A stretch of DNA of 64,000 nt from Ligustrum vulgare (GCA_963555705.1 OY743171.1:15251352-15315351), one strand, 5' to 3'; counted from the stretch's first letter, positions 1 to 12,494 are shown. Notes: generated from the letters alone by a model not told the origin. Numbers and translations are program-made.

Positions 1-1943
1 TTTTAAATCACAAAGATCGGAATGTATTAAACTTTATAATGAAGTAGTTTTATCAACTTTAGGAAATGGTTTTCTAGCATACTTAGATTCAACACATGTT
101 TCACATTTAGCATTTAGAAAATTATCAATATTAGGAATATTTCCCAGACTAATCAATTTTTTAATAGAATTCATATTAACGTGTCCAAGTCTAGCATGCC
201 ATATATCATAAGAATCCACCAAGTAAACAAAAGAAGTAGATGCTTTATTATTAATCACATAAACATTTAGTTTAAACAGACTCTCATCGGCATACCCTTT
301 CCCAACGAAAGAACCACCTTTAGGCAGTACAACTTTATCACTTTCGAATACAATCTTAAACCCCTTTATTAACTAGGATAAAACCAGACACAAGATTTTT
401 CCTAATATCAGGTACATAGAGAACATCCTTCAAACTAAGTATGTTGCCAGAAGTAAATCTAAGCATAACAATTCCATTTCCCTCGACTTTGGAGGAGGAA
501 GCATTTCCCATGAATATATATTCTCCATCACTAACAGGAGTGAATGAAGAAAATGCACCTCTCGTGCAGCAAATATGCTTGGTAGCTCCAGAATCTACTC
601 ACCAGTCTGTCATGTTGCTTATTAGATTAACTTCTGTCACCATAGCAGAGATGTTTCCATCCTCTACTACATGCGCCTGATTCTTCACAACTTTTCCTTT
701 CCTATTTCTGCAATATTTTGCATAGTGACTTATTTTATCACAAACAAAACAATCACCAACAGTTTTATTTTTAAATTGGGGTTTAGACCGATTGTTTTTT
801 CCAATGAGTTTATTTCCCTTGTTTTTTCTCTAAAGTTCTGATTCTTCGAAGAATTTCCAACAAAATTCTTACCACTAGAATTTCCCTCATTAAGATTAGC
901 TTTGATACCCATATTTGGTTTCTCTTTATGTTCAGCCATCTTATTGTCTTCCTCAATCCTAATCCTGACAAACAGATCCTCTAATTTCATTACTTTTCTC
1001 TTATGCTTCAAACTATTTTTATACTCTTTCCAAGCAGGTGTTAATTTTTCAATAATAGCAGACACTTGAAAACCATCACAGATTTTATATCCCTCAGCAA
1101 GAATCTCATAAATTATAATCTGTAATTCTTCAACTTGACTAACAACAGTTTTAATGTCATCCATTTTAAACTCAAAAAATTTCCCCACAAAAAAATTTCT
1201 TAGTTCCAACATCTTCAGTAGGATACTTCTTTTCTAATGAATCCTATAATTTTTTAGCAGATTTACACGACCAGTAAACATAATATAAATCTAATGACAA
1301 ACAATTCAAGATATAATTTCTGTACATATAATCTTTATGTTCCCAAGCAATTAAGACTTCAGTTTCCTCATCGGTAGGATTATCTTCAATTGCAGCAACA
1401 GGTTTTTCAGATTTAATAGTATCAACCACTTTAAGAGTTGTCAAATAAAATCGTAATTTCATTTGCCATCTCTTAAAATTTTTCTCATCAAATAAATCAA
1501 GCTTTTTCAGAATATTTAGGCAAAAGTAGGGGCGGACCCGGGGGTTATGTTCAGTGTAGGCGAAGGTGGACCTTTCAGGGGCGGAGCCCCCTATTTTATT
1601 TCAAACGAATAGGGCCAAATCCTCAAGCGTAGAATAGCATGGGCGGTGTAATCAAGATTTTGAATCTCAGCTTTCACATTTCACGTTCGGAACTTTGGGT
1701 AAAAATTGAGTGTAAATTACAAATTTAGTTAAATTAAAATCGGGCCAATTATTTAGTTCATTTTAATTGTTCTTTTAGATTAAATGGACTTCAAAGTTTA
1801 GAGGGCTGACAAAAAAATGCAAAATTGGTCCATTTAAATAAATAAATAAATAAATTCAAATGAGCTGAACCAGTGCAGGCATATGCCTGCATTGGACACC
1901 ACATGGGTTCGCCACTGCGTAGAGGAACATCTACTACAGCCAT
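1..1943 (-). pseudogene. Ty1/Copia gag-protease fragment (decayed)
   Basis: Read on the minus strand, the fragment starts at the ATG complementary to 1941-1943. Then come a gag (UBN2-type) region (about 1520-800), a CCHC zinc knuckle of the C-x2-C-x4-H-x4-C form (about 770-730), an aspartic protease with DSGAT at about 600-585, and a GAG-pre-integrase segment with HARLGH and a C-x2-C pair (about 210-80). It runs off the left window edge, so integrase and reverse transcriptase lie outside. It is broken: an in-frame TAG near 1248, a frameshift in an A-run near 1190, another shift near 790, a TGA at 599-601 just before the protease motif, and a MITE at 1527-1917 inside the gag N-terminus. The capsid and protease roles are known for the family. 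The copy cannot make a full polyprotein. Confidence 0.9.
1527..1917. mobile_element. hAT-like MITE inserted in Copia gag
   Basis: This 391-bp insertion splits the gag reading frame. Its ends are imperfect inverted repeats (TAGGGGCGGACCC at the left; CAGTGGCGAACCC is the reverse complement of the right end). The flanking 8-mers GGCAAAAG (1519-1526) and CGTAGAGG (1918-1925) agree at five of eight sites, and three of the four-fold differences look like transitions, so they are probably a decayed 8-bp target duplication, as made by hAT transposases. The gag frame on both sides joins across the insertion. It contains an 18-bp palindrome (TGCAGGCAT inverted) at 1874-1891. No transposase is encoded. 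Confidence 0.7.
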
Positions 1944-1974
1944 GGCAACTAATTATAACAATTTCTCTTTAGAT

Positions 1975-2376
1975 TGTTGGAGAAAATTAGTTGCAGACGC
2001 GTTTTTCAGAATAATAAAATAGCAGAAAAGAAAACTTATCTATCGAGACTCATGACAGCACGATGTCCTAAGTGAAATTGAACGCCGTAAATTGCTGCGA
2101 CCTCTTTGAACAATCACTCACTGGATACAACGATCGAATTACTCACTGGATACAACAATCGAATCACTATATGCAGCAATATCAAGTGATTTCCATAACT
2201 CTCAAGATTACTCCAGAATAGTGTATATTCTGTATATGTTTCTGAAAAAACAACTAGTAGTTATAGTGAAAAATATACACAACTTCCACAAGAATTAATC
2301 AAAAAAAAAAAAAATTAAAATTTTATGAATTTTATTATTTCAATTAAGCACAAAAAACTACCTCAACAGTCCAACA
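1975..2376 (-). mobile_element. Candidate 5' LTR of the Copia element
   Basis: The 402-bp stretch has TG...CA ends and matching inverted termini (TGTTGGA at the left, TCCAACA at the right). It sits just upstream, in the minus direction, of the gag start. That is the place and size expected for a Copia 5' LTR. No usual primer-binding site (the tRNA-Met complement) is seen beside it, and the partner LTR is outside the window, so the call rests on termini and position alone. Confidence 0.4.
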
Positions 2377-5096
2377 GTCAGAAATAATAATGTCTTACAG
2401 TCAGAAATAATGATTTATTTAATTAATTTGGAAATGATTAAAAAATAAATAATAAAATTATTTATTTTAATCAAAGAAGCCCAATGCCCAAGGCCCAATC
2501 AAAGACTATTTAAATATGTGCGTGGAATGTGAATCAAACCACCGACCTCTCACTTAAATTCCACATTTTCCACCACTTGGACACTTTATCTAATTTATTT
2601 ATTTCTTTCAATATATATATATATATCTAACAATATTAATATTATTTTAGTGTCAAATCTGTGTTTGTGGGATAAAGAGTAAATGAGTAAAGGTTCATGC
2701 TTATTGATTTGGTCCCAATCAATGGTTCCTAGTATCCTTCTGGGTCTAGAGACAATTTTCATGTGAAAGGTTGAAATTGTGAGATTGATGTTCGTTACGA
2801 AAAAAAGAGTAGCAATGAGGTAGTTTCAAGTGTGTCTTACACAAGAAATCGGGCTATCGTCATATCACAACATGTGGAGTTTAAAGAAGCACCATTGGTA
2901 TTACCTCAATCCTGTACAAATGGGTGAAGGAAAAGGATCGATTGTATACTATTTTAACATTGCCCAAATTAACATCATAATGTGGGTTTGGAGGCAATGC
3001 TTATGTCTGCCGGCTTGCAGTTTGAATCATGTCGCTACCTTAAGTTTTGCAGTGAAATAAACACAGAAGAATATAATATGTGTATGTGTCATGCATCTAC
3101 TTCTTATAACTTTGGGTAGGAGCCCTACAATTTCTTGAAAGGAAATCGGTATACAAATGCTACATCACTCTAATCGCATGATACAAACCAAATTAGGAGA
3201 TTGGGGGTGCCTATGGCCTGCTCCAGACTCCAGTCATGAATTAAAAAGGCACGAGAGTCGGTCGTCTATGAAACTCTACGTGCAAAAATAGTCATATAGT
3301 AGTCCATTTTTGTTTACGTATCCAGATAGTCTGAAGAAAACATTTCATAAATCATTACTGAAGTAGCTAAACATCAAGAGTGTAAATGTCTTTCTCCAGG
3401 ACAAGTCCAGCAATCATCCACAGTTACCAGTGCAATTGAGATAGATAATCTCTCACCTTCTGAGTTTATATACCCGGACGGCCAGACATTGTTACGCGCA
3501 ATGCAAAAACATGATAATGAGGATATATCCAGTACCCTTTCTTCCTAGAATCCTGGCCATGGAAATTACTCATAGTCTCTTCTTCCACCTATCTTTCCTG
3601 GCCATTGGGCTTTCTCTTTGGAGGCCACTAATCCCTCTTGTAGGGCTCCTTAAGCAGCTATTCAGCTGCCTTAAATTTGAATTTTATTAGTCTTAATATA
3701 ATCAGTTTTTAAATTTAATTTTTCAGTTTGAATTAATTTCAGAAATAAAGCATCAACATTATTATATTCTAATTGTTCTTTAAAGCAGGGGTTACAAGAA
3801 TTCATTTCATTAAAAAGGAGTTTGTAATTTGAGAGAGAGACTAGAAATTTTGTTACATGCATTCTATTCGTTTCTCTTCATGGAATGTACCGATGAACCT
3901 CAACCCATTCAAAAACTGTTTCGTCTTTATAAATTCTACTTTTTCTTCATCTTTTCTTATTTTCATTTTAATTTAATTAAGGAAATACATCTTTTTTCTG
4001 AAAACTTTTGTGATTTTACAAATGAATCATGACTGTAACTGAATCTAGAAATACGCTATAATTCTTCATTTGGTTATAATCGAGTTATGTTGCATCATTA
4101 TTTTCTACTTGTGTTGGTTTTCCTCTTTGACATTTTCTTGTAAATCTTCAACTCAAAATGACTCTGTTTGAGTTGTGCACTTTAATTTTAACAATTATTG
4201 CTTAGTCGCGGATTTCATTTTTTATTTTAATTTTCAGGTTTAACCAATATTAAATGCCATGAGAAGTTCAAGAGGTGCATAAAAAAAGTACGGAAATCTG
4301 GGAAGATTGGTTTCTCCAATGCCTGCCCATATGACACAGCTGTGCCTACAATGGTACAAGGTATGGACATGGCCATTTTATTTAGCCAGTTCGGTAACTC
4401 AAAGCTTGAACTTTAATAGTTTAGTTCAAATGTGGGGATAACATACATTCAAATTTATTCTTTTTCCAATTGAAATGACTGAATAACAGTATTATTATGT
4501 ATGAAATATACAAACAATTTGTTGTATGTTTTAGGAAGGTTTGTCTCCTTGGCTATTGAACACTAAGAGGGTTTATTTTGGGTAATTATATTTACACCAC
4601 AAATTTTTATGACCACCACATTTGAATTTCATTATTGGTCCATAATCTTTATAGATTATTACATTTATGTTCTTTAGCTTTTTCAAGAAGTTCTTATCAT
4701 TAAATTTTCAACAATTATCAAATTTTGTCCTTCATGATGATTTTTGTCCAAATTTTTTTTAAAATTATTATTATTATTATTATTATTATTATTGTTGTGC
4801 TTTATAACAATGAACAAGTATTCAATTAAAATTTTGATTTTTTTACTTATAAAGTGTACAAGCTATACATAAATCTTTTTAATCACTCTTCATAAGTTTT
4901 TTACAGAAATCAATAGAAGAGACAAGATTTATTAATTAATGAAAGAATTAAAATAATAATACGATGAAAAAAGTTGGGGAAATAATTGTAATATTAATTA
5001 AAGGTTATGAACATTTGTTGCAATTAAAATGTGGTGCACATATAAAAAGATGTGGTGATAATATATTTAGTCATTATTTTATTGGGCAGTGCTACA
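2377..5096. other. No gene seen; AT-rich intergenic DNA
   Basis: Only short open frames without recognisable domains are present. There is an (ATT)n microsatellite at about 4767-4795 and a (TA)n run near 2613-2626. The stretch around 3370-3660 is of higher GC and could be a degraded retroelement, but I could not place it. Confidence 0.5.
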
Positions 5097-5168
5097 TGTA
5101 CAGACCCTCACGGTAGCATTGCTACAGTGAATTTCACTATAGCAGTGCTACAATGAGGGTTCTGTACA
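5097..5168. repeat. 72-bp near-perfect hairpin (mini-MITE or foldback)
   Basis: The two arms, each about 35 bp, begin and end with TGTACAGA and TCTGTACA and pair along their whole length with a handful of mismatches. Almost no loop is left between GTGAA and TTCAC. If transcribed it would fold into one long stem. It is most likely a very short MITE. No target duplication is clear. Confidence 0.75.
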
Positions 5169-8100
5169 AATACAATTTCCCTATTTTACTTCCTTCTCTT
5201 GGTCTCATCTTCCTGTTTGTTCGATAGCCTGCTTTTTCAGTTGTTTGCTTTTTCAGTTGTTTGCTGTAGACATTTCAAATAGTTGTTTACATTTCAAATT
5301 CTTTTTTATATATAAAAACCAAAAAGAGGTCAACGAAGAGGAAGCAAAAACAGACTTCTAGAAGGCATTGTTCAACTTGTAAACTAAAAATTCGAACTTA
5401 TGTTATCTAAATTTACGGACGTGATAATCTCTATAGAATCACCGAGTTATCATTGTTCCTTTGGGTAGGCCGAAAACCAGCTTACTACATGATCAAAAGT
5501 AGGATTGAAAGTTGGATTGGAAAATTCGATTCCGTCTGATTTCTTTCTGATTTTTTTCTTAAAAAATCCGATTTTGACTGATTTGAAATTCAAAACTTTC
5601 GAGTTCTGAATTTTTTCGAAAAAATTGTATTGAAATTGGAACGAATTTCAAAATGCCGATTAGGAAACTTCCGAAGTATTTCGAACATATTTGGATCTGA
5701 AAATTCTGATTTTTTTCGAATAAATTCCGGTTTTTTTTTTTTCATTACAATTAATAATATAAAATCTAATAAAATAATTTATTGAATAATTAATAATATT
5801 AAAATTATTAACATGAGATTTATCATATACGTTATAGCTAACGGGTAACACTTTTACTTAGTGTAAAAAAAAAATGCAAGAATTGTAGTATTGCTATCCT
5901 TGTTTACTTTTATTTTTGTTGGATCAGAAATGAAAACTTATGTTAAATCTATTTATTTATAGGGAATGGATAATTAGGCTCTACACTAGTTCTTACTATC
6001 TTCATTAGATAAATACCAGTAATTATACGTGATTGTTCTTTATGTCTCCTCTCTCCCTTCAATCTCGTGAATATATCATTTCCGTCTCTTCCATCCATAT
6101 CTCCAATCTTACCCAAAATCAGACTCCCTCTCTCTCATGTATCTAATTGAAGGAAATTCTCATTTTCATTTTACCGACTTCCAAAATCTTCCTGCAAATC
6201 ATAAATCACAATCGATACAATCAATTGTGTACGCCACTAAAGCAATGGCCGAAACAAAATCAAGTCTATTCAGAACGACACCATTGCTGCAGGCTCGGAG
6301 CGACAACTTTGGTGGGCAATGTAGGGACGAAAGGCGAAGGAGAGGAGGTTCATGGCGGAGAAGATTTGGGAGATTTGACGACAACTGGAGATGGAGTAGG
6401 AGAAGAAACCTATGAAAGAGTTGAAGGGATGTTTGTTGGAGCAGGTCCATGAGCGAAAGTCGGTGGGTTTTGGGTAGCGGAATGTGGAATGCGGTTGAGT
6501 TGGTGGTTCATTCGATGGAGATGCCGCAGTGAAGGGCAGTTGCTCCACAGTGAATCCCAACCAATAGTACTACCACATATTGGTTTTGTTGTTAACAGAT
6601 GTGTTATGATCGAAAATTATAAAACTTTACAAACATTACAGCGAGTGTAATAAGTTACATTCGTATTGTTTAATGTTTATGCCTTTTTGTAATAAGTTAC
6701 ATTCGTGTTGATTACAACTTCATCATCAATACGTCATGTGTAACCAATTGAGTATGTAGATTGCAATACAATTACATGAAATTATGGCAAGTGTATTGTG
6801 TCTGATTATAAACATTATAGATCATTATATAGGTGTACTAAGACTGGTTTTGAATATTACATTTCATTACATTGGTGTGCCATATCTACATTTCGAAAAT
6901 TACAGATTAAAAACAGACAAATTGAGCAAAACAATACGGCTATATCTAATTTTGAACATTATGGCTCATTACAGCAAATGTAATATTGATGAAATGGATT
7001 ATGTGTTGACATTATTGATGAAATCGGTACATTTAATCTCATTACAGCGTGTGAAATTTTGATGAGATGGATTATGTGTTGGCATCATTGAAGAAAAAAA
7101 AGATTCTTAATATATTTATCTAACATCCATTGTACATAGATTAACTACAATTACTTACAAATAAAACATTACGCATCATTACAACACATTACAGAATATA
7201 GATGTCGAAATTATGTGAAATTTTTGAAATCTGGTGAAAAATGATCAATCGTAGAAGGTGAAAGACTAGATCTCATACGATTGAAGTCTGATTATGAAAG
7301 GAAACGTGTGCCAAAAATTTTGGAATTTGTTGAACTTGCCTAATTTAATTATCTAAAGAAATGGTAACAACTTCCCTAAATATAAGGGATTTATGTTTAA
7401 TGGTGTCAAGTAAATATTACATTCTCTTTCATGAGAATCTGGCATTTTTCTAAAGTTATGAAAAGAAATTTAGTAATATTACGAATAGTTTGAAAACTAG
7501 TTATTTTTCAATTACAATACATTACACTTAGGTAGTTACGTAATTTTCCCTTATTTATAGATGTTATGCTGTTATTTTGTTATCTTTTGTGGTTTGTAAC
7601 TTTAATTATACTTTTTGACTAGTTGAAATTTTGAACTCATTTTAATTTTTGACATTCAATTCCTCGAATTCATTTTTTATATACTTAAAATTATTATAAA
7701 TCTTGATACAATATTGAATGTCGGAAATTTAAAATTTTTGAATTTCGATTTGGAATGAAGCTTATGTATACTGAAAATTTTGAAACGAAATTTGGAACAA
7801 CATTTTTATTCCGAAATTTTTTGGAACGAAACTTGAAAACCTATTTTCGATCCATTCCGTTCGAAAAGCACCCTTAACCTAAAGGTAAGACTAATATTAC
7901 ATTTCCCACTTATTCTACTTCATGATAACTACTTATGTAATCTATCATGTAAACTTTTAGTTAATGTTTGATTGAAAAGATGGAAAAGTGATTGTAAAAA
8001 AAATATTTTTCAGGAATTGATTTGCCTATAAATTAATTTCATAGAAAATGTCGATTTGAAGTGTTTGATTGAATTAATTTTTCAAGTGAAAAAAGTGAAA

Positions 8101-8755
8101 AACTTTCTTAATTTTGTTGTTTGATTGACATTATTTTTCATGACAAATAAAACAAAATTAATTATTTTAATCATTCTTTTTAATAATTTTCACTCATTTG
8201 ATCTTGATAATAGTAATGTTATTTTCTGGAAAAAAAATAAGTCAATTAACAACAATAAAAATGATCTAATGTGACGAAGATATGTTTTTCACCTAAGGTG
8301 TTTTCTCACTAAAGGTAAGAAAATATTTCCAAATGACTAAGATGTGCTTTAATTGATTGTACCATAGAAAATATTTTTCAAGATAAATTTTTCAATCAAA
8401 CAGCAAACAAATACAAAAGGTGAAAAATGTTTTTGATGATTTGACATTTTCTAAGCAAATTTAGAGACATCAAACACAGCCTTGCTTTGTTGCTTGGCAG
8501 ATGGATAGATTACTGCCCGTTTGGTAATGTGAAAAGTTTTGATTTTTGTGATTTTTTTGGATTTTTTGATGAATGTGTGGTTTAAAAAAAATTGAAAAGT
8601 TAAATATGATGAATTTGACTGATAATAAATGATTGAAATTGAATTTAAAAAATTGAGGTAAAATTTTTACCATTAAAAAACAGGTTTTCAAGAACTTGGT
8701 TTTCCCCCGGAAGAAGCCTGATTCTCAAGTGTGCATGGTCAATATGACATGAATG
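5169..8755. other. No convincing gene; degenerate repeats
   Basis: Overlapping short open frames on both strands at 6137-6560 show no known domain and are not supported by splice structure. Around 5480-5860 and 7620-7880 there are AT-rich stretches full of GAAATT/AATTTC words that look like decayed repeats. Between about 7960 and 8690 several segments resemble the TTTGATT/AATCAAA-rich MITEs elsewhere in this window, without clean ends. Confidence 0.4.
6610..7200. repeat. Degenerate CATTAC/GTAATG repeat cluster
   Basis: The motif CATTACAGC followed by a short spacer and TGTAAT recurs several times (near 6635, 6972 and 7045), making small inverted repeats ATTAC...GTAAT. A longer direct repeat containing GATGAAATGGATTATGTGTTG (6988 onward) is echoed, with G for A changes, near 7058. 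I do not recognise the family. Confidence 0.45.
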
Positions 8756-9490
8756 GCCTCACTGGAGCTAAGTGATTGGTGGCAAATATGATATTCTTAA
8801 GTTGTCTTTTTGAGGTTTAATTAATAATTAATCAATTCTTTACAAGACTTCCATATCCATCATACGTGAATCCATTAATTTTTAAAACTAATTTACTTCA
8901 AGTCTTAATCTTATCTTGTCTTATTTTATCTTAATTTTAATCTTAATATTTATAAAAGTAGAATAATCGTCACCAAAATACACACATAATTTTTTGCCAA
9001 AAAGACTTTCTAAATTTGAATTTTTTTTGCTAAAAATAGTATATTAAATATTTTAACAATTATTATTTTACGTGTATTATTAATTGAATTGACATCCGTA
9101 CTATATTATCAATAACATTAAAATGTTATTTTTTCTATTTAATTATTTTTTTAATAATTATTGTATTATTTTGAAATAAAAAAATATTTAATATGTGTGT
9201 CAAATTCAAGATCACATTGAGAAATTAATGCAAGCTAATACGTGAGAGCAAATTGTAAATATATTATCCGTAAAATCATATCAAAAATTAAAAGTAAAGA
9301 TTTATTTTTTATTTTTCCTCAATATCTAATGTATTTTAAATTATATCATTTAAGTCCTATAATATTATCTATAATTAATAGGCTAAATTTATTTTAGTCA
9401 TAAATGATTAATTTCTATTTTGATTTTTTTTTCATCAAATTAAAATAAATAATAACTATACGAATTTTTAAAACAAATCTAATTAAGTTG
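8756..9490. repeat. Tandem duplication, copy 1 (735 bp)
   Basis: This unit starts GCCTCACTGGAGCTAAG and ends AATTAAGTTG. It is followed directly by a second copy starting at 9491. It has no coding potential. Compared with copy 2 it lacks two MITEs, so it preserves the empty sites (around TAGTATATTAAAT near 9050 and GCTAATACGTGAG near 9235). Confidence 0.9.
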
Positions 9491-9789
9491 GCCTCACTGG
9501 AGCTAAGTGATTGGTGGCAAATATGATATTCTTAAGTTGTCTTTTTGAGGTTTAATTAATAATTAATTAATCAATTCTTTGCAAAGACTTCCATATCCTT
9601 CATACGTGGATCCATTAATTTTTAAAACTAATTTACTTCAAGTCTTAATCTTAATCTTATCTTAATCTTAATCTTTATATATATATATATATATATATAT
9701 AAAAGTAGAATAACCGTCACCAAAATACACACATAGTCTCCCGCCAAAAAAACTTTCTAAATTTGAAATTTTTTTTGCTAAAAATAGTA

Positions 9790-10116
9790 CTCCCTCTATC
9801 CAAAAAGATAGTCATGTATACTATTTTTGTCTATCCTAAAAAGATAATATTGTTTCCATATTGAGCATACATTAATTTTTTCATTTTCACATATACCCTT
9901 ATTTAATATATCTTGGTACAATATACACCTACTATTTAACTATTGTATTTTCAAATTTTTTGTGGAAAACGAAGTGAGTCTACTTAAAATAATAAATAAG
10001 CGATAAAGGGTATAATTGAAAAATATTGATAAAATTTAATATCATAACTATACTAACTACCATTTCTTAATTCGTGTGAAAATAACCATAAGACTATTTT
10101 TTTGAGGCGGAGGGAG
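9790..10116. mobile_element. Stowaway-type MITE (Tc1/mariner-like)
   Basis: 327 bp with terminal inverted repeats CTCCCTCTATCC and GGCGGAGGGAG, flanked by TA at 9788-9789 and 10117-10118. The CTCCCTCYRTCC terminus and TA duplication are diagnostic of plant Stowaway elements. The uninterrupted sequence in duplication copy 1 gives the empty site directly. No transposase is present, so it would have been moved in trans. Confidence 0.92.
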
Positions 10117-10323
10117 TATATTAAATATTTTAACAATTATTATTTTATATGTGTCATTAATTGCATTGGCATCCGTACTATACTATCAATAACATTAAAA
10201 TATTATTTTTTCTATTTTATAATTTTATTTTTTTATTATTATTGTATTATTTTGAAATTAAAAAATATGTAATATGGGTGTCAAATTCAAGATCACATTG
10301 AGAAATTAATGCAAGCTAACAAG

Positions 10324-10644
10324 CAATGTTTTTAAACCCGTCCCGATCATCGACCCGATCGAGGGACTGGATCAAGGGTTAGAGGGTCGACTTGGGGTCA
10401 ACTCGGAGTCGACCCGTTTATTAAAATAATAATAAAAATATTTAAAATAAATAAATAAATCATAAATTTTTTTTTAAAAAAAAAAAAAAACTAAAACCCA
10501 GGTCGACCGAGTTTACGAGGTCAACCTGGGTCTTTGACTGAGTTTGACCAAAACGGGTTTTTGGGGTCATCCGACTCAGGTTTTGGATCGGATCGCGGGG
10601 TTCTAGGTCGACTCGGTCGGGTCGGGCTGAATTTGACAGCATTG
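10324..10644. mobile_element. hAT-like MITE with 8-bp target duplication
   Basis: 321 bp beginning CAATGTTTTTAAACCCG; the reverse complement of its right end reads CAATGCTGTCAAATTC, so the ends are imperfect inverted repeats. Flanking 8-mers CTAACAAG (10316-10323) and TTAACAAG (10645-10652) differ by one transition. The interior is rich in GGTCGACC/GGTCAAC words. The corresponding site in duplication copy 1 is empty. The 8-bp duplication suggests mobilisation by a hAT transposase. Confidence 0.88.
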
Positions 10645-10895
10645 TTAACAAGTGAGAGCAAATTGTAAATATATTGTCCGTAAAATCATATAAAAAATTA
10701 AAGGTATATGTTTATTTTTCCTCAATATCTAATTTATTTTAAATTATATCATTTAAATTCTATAATATTATTATCTATAATTAGTTAGCTAAATTCATTT
10801 TAGTCATAGATGATTAATTTCTATTCTGATTTTTTCTCATCAAATTAAAATAAATAATAACTACACGAATTTTTAAGACAAATTTAATTAAGTTG

Positions 10896-11609
10896 GGTTA
10901 ATTTTATAAATTTAAGATTTCTTCAATCCATTCATTATTTTCACATTATTTTTATTTATTTATTGATTCTGTTCATTTTTCTATTTTTCATTATAAATTT
11001 AAATATCTAAAATATGCAAAAGTATATTACAAAATTTGAAAATTAGTTCATATAATTTTTATTCAACAATTGATCGATCAGTAATTTTTATTAAAATAAT
11101 AATGTAACAATAAGAATAAAGAAATTGTAAGTGTGAAGAAAGTAGAATCAATTAATGTAACAATATTTATTAAAATTAATGATTACTTTTTTTTAGAAAA
11201 ACACTTGAAATTAATAATTAATGTTAAAAAATCAAATTATACCAAAAAAATCTATCTTACACCTATTTTTTTGGAAGAATATGATGATATATATGAAAAG
11301 AAAATTGTCGATCTTAAGGAGAATATGTAGGTTTACTTTTGCACACGTACTGTATGGCCTAATTTTATAGTTCAAAAGTTTTTTTAAAAAAGAAAATTTT
11401 ATTTATTGAGCGTTAATTCCATAAATGAAGTTGATATATACATGGTACAATCTCCAAAACACTTAATTCAAGACATATTTTTCTCGTAAAGATGATAAAA
11501 CAATTCGACGATTTATAATTTTATTAAAATATTAAAAAATAATTATATACCGTAAAAAATGGTGAAACTTTATTTCATAATTTTATTAACATATATAGAC
11601 AAAAAAAAA

Positions 11610-11610
<1 letters not shown>
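10896..11610. other. No gene seen; AT-rich DNA
   Basis: Very AT-rich. The only open frame (11133-11330, lysine/isoleucine-rich) has no domain and looks like chance. Confidence 0.5.
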
Positions 11611-11681
<71 letters not shown>

Positions 11682-12330
11682 TATATTTTCATTAATAATT
11701 TTTTTTATTGACATATAATTAAATATGCATTTAATTATGTTCAATTAAATGCATCGCATTTAAAAATTAAAAATTATTAATCATGCGAATGATCTCTAGA
11801 GTTGAATTCAACGTTTGTGCACCATAAATCTTGAGGTTGATTTTCACCTTCGTACATCGTCAATATTGCTTGATTTGTTACATTTGTTTATATATAGGAC
11901 CGAATATATTTAATTTGTTACAATTACTTTATTTTATGTAAATTAAAATATTTTGAGGTTTATTATTTCTAATCACGTTAGTTAAAAATATTTGGACGAA
12001 ATTTTTTTATTTATTCTATACAACATATATTTGAAAATTTGTATTATTTAATTTAAATTTGAGCAAAAAGTTTAAATATGTTTTGTCTATAGCAACTTTC
12101 GTGTATCACACGAGTGTGAGTAACTACAAATTGTACAAACAATGTATTATTTAAAGAGGTTTTCCAAAATTGATGAGAATTGTAATTTATTTCTATTTTG
12201 AGCATTCGTTGACAGTTTTTATAATTAATCAAGCAAATTATGTGTTCAATTTTTTCCCTATTTTGTAATGAGATTTACAGTAAAAACATTTCATATTATT
12301 CTTCAGTGCAACGCACGGGTGTGATACTAG
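11611..12330 (+). mobile_element. Candidate non-autonomous Helitron; 3' terminus clear
   Basis: The right end has the Helitron signature: a short hairpin GTGC-AAC-GCAC (12306-12316), then GGGTGTGATA and CTAG (12327-12330), with host T following. The left end is less sure; TCACTATATATA at 11611 follows an A and resembles Helitron 5' ends (TC start, host A before). Helitrons make no target duplication, so only an empty-site comparison can fix the left limit. No Rep/helicase is encoded inside. Confidence 0.55.
11615..11677. repeat. (TA)n microsatellite, about 31 units
   Basis: Uninterrupted alternating TA of about 63 bp. It is likely to be length-polymorphic and could extrude as a cruciform. 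It lies at the candidate Helitron 5' end. Confidence 0.95.
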
Positions 12331-12494
12331 TTATTGTAGTAACAACTGTCATTCAATCAACCAATAAAATATTCAAATAGATAACAAGCGAAAGTGAAAT
12401 CATGTCGCTCGATTCAATCATTCAAAATGCAAATTATGTAAAGTGCCAAAGCAAGTTGAGAGAACCTTTATATATGGATGATAATGGATCCGTC

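Larger units (their letters stand above)
9491..10895. repeat. Tandem duplication, copy 2, with two MITE insertions
   Basis: Same unit as 8756-9490, about 747 bp once the Stowaway (9790-10116) and hAT-like (10324-10644) insertions and their target duplications are removed. The small surplus is mostly a longer (TA)n run near 9675-9700. The copies differ by scattered substitutions, so the duplication is not recent. Both MITEs arrived after it. Confidence 0.9.

Noticed and set aside
6137..6560. Overlapping open frames of 83-101 codons on both strands
   Set aside because: Open in several frames at once because of local base bias; no domain, no splice context, no homologue I recognise.
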